Shown here one piece after another: positions 60,515-64,000 of a stretch of DNA of 64,000 nt. The notes below the pieces were generated by a model. It had not been told where the DNA came from. It did not search any database and worked only from the letters and a program-made list of their open reading frames with translations. The position numbers and the translations under genes are program-made. Positions within the stretch are counted from its first letter, which is position 1; each line of letters starts with the position of its first letter. The stretch spans positions 86,249 to 150,248 of the forward strand of contig CAYLLN010000006.1 in NCBI GenBank assembly GCA_964384375.1. Direction: 5' to 3'. This stretch comes from CAYLLN01 sp964384375 (GTDB taxonomy: Bacteria > Planctomycetota > Planctomycetia > Pirellulales > Pirellulaceae).

Positions 60515-60898
60515 ATGCGCGAGTTCACCCCAGGCTTTCGGCTCTCGAGACTCGATGTCATCGTGCTTGTGCTGGGCTCCGTGGGAGCAGCGATTGCTGC
60601 GACGTTCGTGTGGTGGGTCGGCTACGGGATCGCGCTCGTCATTGGCCACTTCTTTTTGTTCTGCAATGTGTTTCGCCTCTCTCGGCCGCTGGAGTTGGCA
60701 TGGGCCGCTGTCTTCGTCGCACTGGCCGGCGCGACGGTGGCGATCAACTGGCCGGGCTGGATTGCGACGACGATCGGAACGCTGGTCATGACAGTCATCG
60801 TCATCGCACTCGAGATGCGTAAGGCGTCGTACCACGGCGTCCTGTGGCAGCAGATCAATCCGAGGCTGAGGGTGTGGTGGCGCGAATCAAAGCCCTGA
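60515..60898 (+). CDS. Small membrane protein, stop codon supplied by a repeat element
   Basis: A 127-residue protein with three to four hydrophobic helices (LDVIVLVLGSVGAAIAATFV, WWVGYGIALVIGHFFLFCNV, ELAWAAVFVALAGATVAI, WIATTIGTLVMTVIVIALEM) and a short basic tail. The segment FCNVFRLSRPLELAWA between helices recalls small planctomycete membrane proteins, but I cannot name the family. The last codons (Ser-Lys-Pro-stop) lie inside the left end of the repeat at 60889-60966, so the element may have set the present C-terminus. Function unknown. Confidence 0.72.
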   Translation: MREFTPGFRLSRLDVIVLVLGSVGAAIAATFVWWVGYGIALVIGHFFLFCNVFRLSRPLELAWAAVFVALAGATVAINWPGWIATTIGTLVMTVIVIALEMRKASYHGVLWQQINPRLRVWWRESKP

Positions 60899-60966
60899 CC
60901 ATTGGTCAGGGTGCGCGGCCGGTGAATACCCAATGGCCAAACACCCCGACCACTGGTCGGGGCTTT
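60889..60966. repeat. Dispersed double-palindrome element, copy B (inverted)
   Basis: A 78-base element with ends AAAGCCC and GGGCTTT and palindromes CCCTGACCATTGGTCAGGG (60893-60911) and CCCCGACCACTGGTCGGGG (60944-60962). Its reverse complement aligns with copy A at 27327-27425: same palindrome order, same outer bases and TTGGCCA in the spacer, with a shorter spacer (32 against 53 bases). Confidence 0.82.
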
Positions 60967-60988
60967 GTTCGAGCGCTGTGTCTGCGAC

Positions 60989-61663
60989 CTACCAGCACCA
61001 GGCCCACGCTTCGCCGCAGCTCCAGCCGCACCAGGTGAACCATTCGCCCCAGCGGCGCTGGCTGCGGACGCACCACGTTTCCTGCACGGCCGGCGGAGCG
61101 ACGGCGATTGCCCGCGGTGATGCGGAGAGCGGGAGCATCGCAGAATAGAGCGCCTGCGGATGGATCGCGTGGCAGTCGTCGAAAGTCGTGCGGCCCGTTT
61201 GATTCAGGGCGTTGCTCGCAAGCTCGGCACAATGGATGCCGTCGCCCGGACTATTGCGGACGAAGTTGCGGACCGAATAACGGCGGCCGACCTGGTCATC
61301 GAGGTAGGTGCGGAGCCTAGCGACCTCCGCGGCGGAGTAGGGCTTCTTCGGTGGAACGGCCCAGACGCGAATCAGATCGTCGTCGTCGCGCCGCTGATTG
61401 AGGCGGGCGAGTTCGGCATAGTAATCGGGCGAGTTCACCCTGCGGACCTGCGCGGGGGTCGCTTCATAGATGAACGTCTCGTTCCCTTCGACGAGGGCGA
61501 GAGCCACGTGGCCGATTTTGCCGCGAGTGGTGATCTCCACGACGCTGTTGCAGTTTTCCAGGAACAGGAGCGTGCCGCTCGCGAGGGCCGGCGGAGTCGC
61601 GGCTGTGGCGTCGCCGGGGGATCCGCCAAGTGCAAGAAGTGCAGAGAGCAAGAGCGAGTGCAT
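60989..61663 (-). CDS. YiiX-like (permuted NlpC/P60) cysteine hydrolase, exported
   Basis: A 224-residue protein with signal peptide (about 1-23). The ATG at 61663 is chosen because GAAGGA lies 7 bases upstream; an in-frame ATG at 61690 lacks one. The order of motifs, GKIGHVALALVEGNETFIYE (His) first and then GDGIHCAELASNAL (Cys), is that of circularly permuted NlpC/P60-papain hydrolases such as YiiX/YebB. These act on peptide or lipid amide or ester bonds; peptidoglycan is one possibility. The C-terminus is Trp/Cys-rich (EWFTWCGWSCGEAWAWCW), unusual and perhaps membrane- or metal-associated. Confidence 0.75.
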   Translation of the reverse strand: MHSLLLSALLALGGSPGDATAATPPALASGTLLFLENCNSVVEITTRGKIGHVALALVEGNETFIYEATPAQVRRVNSPDYYAELARLNQRRDDDDLIRVWAVPPKKPYSAAEVARLRTYLDDQVGRRYSVRNFVRNSPGDGIHCAELASNALNQTGRTTFDDCHAIHPQALYSAMLPLSASPRAIAVAPPAVQETWCVRSQRRWGEWFTWCGWSCGEAWAWCW

Positions 61664-61966
61664 AATTCGATCCTTCAAAGTGCTACTCATCCTATTCGCC
61701 GGCTGGTTTCGGGTCTTGGCGGATGGGCGGCCGGCGTGAGTGCCTTTCTCGATTGTAAGCGATTACCGGGAAGGGAGTTGCGTCGCACTGAAGTTCGCGG
61801 TTTCCGCGTAGGTCCGCCCTGCCGGGGCGGACCTGGCGAGGCATGGAGCGTCGCGCGACGGTTCACCGTCCCGCCCAGCAGGCGGGACGTACTGGGTCCA
61901 ACTTCCGTTGTCCAGTTGCCTATACTGCGGTGTAGGAAGATTGAAACTCACTTGCCGGCTCCTCGC
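61664..61966. repeat. Divergent intergenic region with 25-nt hairpin family member
   Basis: 303 bases between divergent genes. A 25-base hairpin at 61810-61834 (AGGTCCGCCC, loop TGCCG, GGGCGGACCT) belongs to the family at 33490-33570. A second hairpin at 61867-61889 has stem CGTCCCGCC and loop CAGCA. Promoters for both genes must also lie here; none is clear. Confidence 0.65.
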
Positions 61967-63352
61967 ATGATTCCTCGCGTTGTCTTTGGGTTCGCGGTAT
62001 TGATCGCTGCCGCCGCTTGCGCGTCGGAGCCAGCGGTGGATCGCACTGATGTCGATCAAGCTGCGGCCCAGCGGGGCTATAAGCTGCTGGTCGAAAAGGC
62101 TTACCTGCCGGCTGACTTCGATCGGGAAGTTTTCGACACTGCGTGGAAGCAGTGGCCGGAGCCGCTGCGGACTGAGGCGGAAAAGGCGACGCCCGAAGAG
62201 CGCTACAAAATGGCGTTTTCGCGCTACGGCCTCACGCTGCGCCCCGACGATCCAACCAAGCCGCTGCAGTACGTCGTCGATGACGCTGGGAAGTGGACGA
62301 TGAATTGCTTCGCCTGCCATGGCGGGACGATTCCCGATGGCATGGGAGGAGTGAAGACTTATCCCGGCGCACCGAACTCACGGTTCGCACTGCAAACGCT
62401 GACGGAAGAGACGCGGCTCGCCAAAGCAGAGCTCGGCCGCCCCTTCACCCGCATGGATGTCGGCGGGGCCTTCATGCCGCTGGGAACGACGAACGGCACA
62501 ACGAATGCCGTCATGTTTGGCGTCGTGCTCATGGGGCTGCGCGACGCGGATCTGAACTTCACCACCAGCCGCGGCGTTCCCGCGATGACGCATCACGACA
62601 TGGATGCGCCGCCGTGGTGGCATTTCAAGCGGAAGAAGATGCTCTATATCGACGGCTTTGCGGGGAAGGGGCATCGGGGCCTGATGCAGTTTATGCTCGT
62701 GCGCAGCAACGGCCCCGAAAAGTTCCGCGGCTGGGAGGAAGAGTTCCGCGATGTCTATGCGTATCTCTCGTCGATCCAGCCGCCGAAGTACCCCTTTGCC
62801 ATCGACCGCGAACTGGCCGAGCAAGGACGTGCGGCGTTCAACCGCGTCTGTGCCGATTGCCACGGCACCTATGGGAAGGAGGGCTCGTATCCGGAGAAGC
62901 TCGTGCCGATCGCCGACGTCGGCACCGACCGCGTGCGACTCGATGCGTTATCACCCGCTCACCGCGATGCCTACGGCCAAAGCTGGTTTACAGGCTACGG
63001 CAAGCTCGACAATCTGAAGGATCCCGGCGGCTATGTCGCGCCGCCGCTCGACGGCATCTGGGCGAGCGCCCCGTACCTTCACAACGGGAGCGTGCCGACG
63101 CTCTGGCACTTGCTGCACTCTGCGGAGCGGCCTGTCGTGTGGAAGCGAACGGAGACGGGCTACGACCGCGAGCGAGTCGGCCTGGAAATTACCACGTTTG
63201 ACAAGCTGCCCGCGGAAGTTACCTCCGGCTGGCAGAAGCGCGAGTACTTCGACACGCGAGCCTTCGGCAAGCGCTCGTCGGGACACTCATTTCCCGACGA
63301 GCTGTCGGCCAGCGAGAAGCAGGCAGTGCTGGAATACCTCAAGACGCTATAA
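61967..63352 (+). CDS. Exported dihaem c-type cytochrome, RoxA/peroxidase-like
   Basis: A 461-residue protein with an export signal (1-20; AAAAC could be a lipobox with Cys18). Two haem-binding motifs are present: CFACH (114-118) and CADCH (295-299). The C-terminal segment IWASAPYLHNGSVPTLWHLL is characteristic of dihaem cytochromes related to RoxA and to bacterial cytochrome c peroxidases. The region between the haems includes MTHHDMDAPPWWHFKRKKML, rich in His and Trp. It probably works as a periplasmic oxidoreductase or electron carrier; the substrate is unknown. The frame is open upstream through the antisense of the hydrolase gene, but the signal peptide fixes the start. Confidence 0.85.
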   Translation: MIPRVVFGFAVLIAAAACASEPAVDRTDVDQAAAQRGYKLLVEKAYLPADFDREVFDTAWKQWPEPLRTEAEKATPEERYKMAFSRYGLTLRPDDPTKPLQYVVDDAGKWTMNCFACHGGTIPDGMGGVKTYPGAPNSRFALQTLTEETRLAKAELGRPFTRMDVGGAFMPLGTTNGTTNAVMFGVVLMGLRDADLNFTTSRGVPAMTHHDMDAPPWWHFKRKKMLYIDGFAGKGHRGLMQFMLVRSNGPEKFRGWEEEFRDVYAYLSSIQPPKYPFAIDRELAEQGRAAFNRVCADCHGTYGKEGSYPEKLVPIADVGTDRVRLDALSPAHRDAYGQSWFTGYGKLDNLKDPGGYVAPPLDGIWASAPYLHNGSVPTLWHLLHSAERPVVWKRTETGYDRERVGLEITTFDKLPAEVTSGWQKREYFDTRAFGKRSSGHSFPDELSASEKQAVLEYLKTL

Positions 63353-63365
63353 GTGGGTAGTCAAT

Positions 63366-63701
63366 CTATTGATTGAACGCGCCTTGCATGTTCAGGATCA
63401 CGCCAGAGATCGCGTTCAGGATGGACAGCACGAGACCAATGATGGCACAAATCTTGCCTGTGTTGATCTTGCCCGCCAATTCCGTCGCCCCGTACTGCAG
63501 CGCGAGGGGGCCTGCTGAGTTGGCCTGAACCAGCGCAATTGCGCCGAGAATGATGCCAATCAGCGGACAGCAGCAGAGCGGGATACTCAGGATGCCCATC
63601 CACCAGATCATGTTCGCTTTGGATGCGAGGTCCGGCGGCGGCCCACCCATTCCTCCTGGCGGCATGGCTCCTGGGGCAAACGGATTCGGTCCGGTGGACA
63701 T
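63366..63701 (-). CDS. Small DUF4190-like membrane protein
   Basis: A 111-residue protein. The N-terminus is Pro/Gly/Met-rich (PNPFAPGAMPPGGMGGPPP), followed by two hydrophobic helices: MGILSIPLCCCPLIGIILGAI and ICAIIGLVLSILNAISGVIL. Between them lies a conserved-looking loop LVQANSAGPLALQYG. The pattern (short disordered head, two helices) resembles DUF4190 proteins. Three consecutive Cys occur in the first helix. No function is known. It is divergent from thiC. Confidence 0.75.
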   Translation of the reverse strand: MSTGPNPFAPGAMPPGGMGGPPPDLASKANMIWWMGILSIPLCCCPLIGIILGAIALVQANSAGPLALQYGATELAGKINTGKICAIIGLVLSILNAISGVILNMQGAFNQ

Positions 63702-63927
63702 GGCGGCTTAGCTCCTCGGGTGATGTGGCACGCCGTACCGGCAACCATGCCGCACGAAGGCGTGCTCGCGGAGCATTGTGCGCGATCCCGCAGGCGGTGA
63801 GAAGCACAGATGCGGGGGCGTTGCGGAATTGACAACGAAGACCACCCCGATAGGATGCACGAGAGTACAGAGAACTGGCTTCGAGAGGGGCCTGACCAAA
63901 CCTGTCGCTATCGCAGATCAACTTGCC

Positions 63928-64000
63928 ATGACCACCCAGCTTCAAGCCGCCCGTGCTGGCCAGATTACGCCCGAGATGGAGTTCGTCGCCCGGCGTGAGA
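63928..64000 (+). CDS. thiC: Phosphomethylpyrimidine synthase ThiC, N-terminal fragment
   Basis: The ATG at 63928 opens a frame reading TQLQAARAGQITPEMEFVAR and then RE at the window edge. This is the very conserved N-terminal block of ThiC (ARxGxITPEMEFVAxRE), the radical-SAM enzyme that makes the pyrimidine moiety of thiamine from aminoimidazole ribotide. Only 24 codons are inside the window. Many bacterial thiC genes have a TPP riboswitch in the leader; in the 226 bases upstream I could not find a full THI-box. Confidence 0.88.
   Translation, partial: MTTQLQAARAGQITPEMEFVARRE

Noticed and set aside
61160..61966. N-terminal extension of the dihaem cytochrome
   Set aside because: The frame is open upstream but lies antisense to the YiiX-like gene; a signal peptide begins at 61967.
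63708..63927. TPP riboswitch upstream of thiC
   Set aside because: Only loose resemblances (GTGAGA-like and AACCTGT-like strings) are present; the conserved CTGAGA and CCTGAtctGG...GCGtAGGGA blocks are not found in order.

Overview
The window looks like a chromosomal segment of a planctomycete (Planctomycetota, most likely Pirellulales-like; this is inference). The DNA is GC-rich. The markers are an SHD1 / c-type haem / WD40 fusion protein, small membrane proteins with an NPYAPPQ N-terminus, paired DUF1570-type metallopeptidases, very large Ser/Thr kinases, a lipoprotein with a GGQTLPSPYY segment, and secreted proteins with an N-terminal [VF]ES[LC]EER..M[AS] motif related to LEPR-XLL. I saw no tRNA, rRNA, CRISPR array, prophage or intact insertion sequence.

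Layout. 1-4350: 3' part of a Ser/Thr kinase, then a haem-uptake cluster (TonB-dependent receptor, HemP, TonB). 4446-6909: AlkD-like DNA alkylation repair protein and a DcaP-type porin. 7049-12953 (+): SLC13 permease, AbgT transporter, M20 peptidase, baeRF-like protein. 12965-21914 (-): a tightly packed run HdeD, RND adaptor, RND pump, glutaminase, second AbgT, ThrE exporter; its content resembles acid-resistance/efflux islands of enterobacteria. 22168-32980: cytochrome/WD40 protein, sugar isomerase-like protein, membrane proteins, two extracytoplasmic thioredoxin-fold proteins, an AAA ATPase and fumarase. 33574-34140: broken glycosyltransferase gene. 34220-39163: CE15-type esterase, two-module ABC permease, two DUF1570 peptidases. 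39265-56526: secreted subtilase, Rossmann-like protein, a 1920-residue kinase with altered catalytic motifs, and a 2438-residue secreted protein with seven 297-bp repeats and an RTX tail. 56599-60226: divergent type VI secretion pair tssH (clpV) / tagJ. 60515-64000: small membrane proteins, a YiiX-like cysteine hydrolase, a dihaem cytochrome and the start of thiC.

The intergenic DNA is unusually rich in paired palindromes (REPIN-like). At least eight elements lie mainly between convergent gene ends or in divergent promoter regions. One family has two copies in opposite orientation about 33 kb apart, and another has 25-nt hairpins whose stems covary.

The most interesting candidates for a coordinated system are the HdeD-RND-GlsA-AbgT-ThrE run, and the neighbourhood that joins an atypical giant kinase, a giant repeat protein and T6SS ClpV-TagJ. 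All functional links are inferred from content and gene order.
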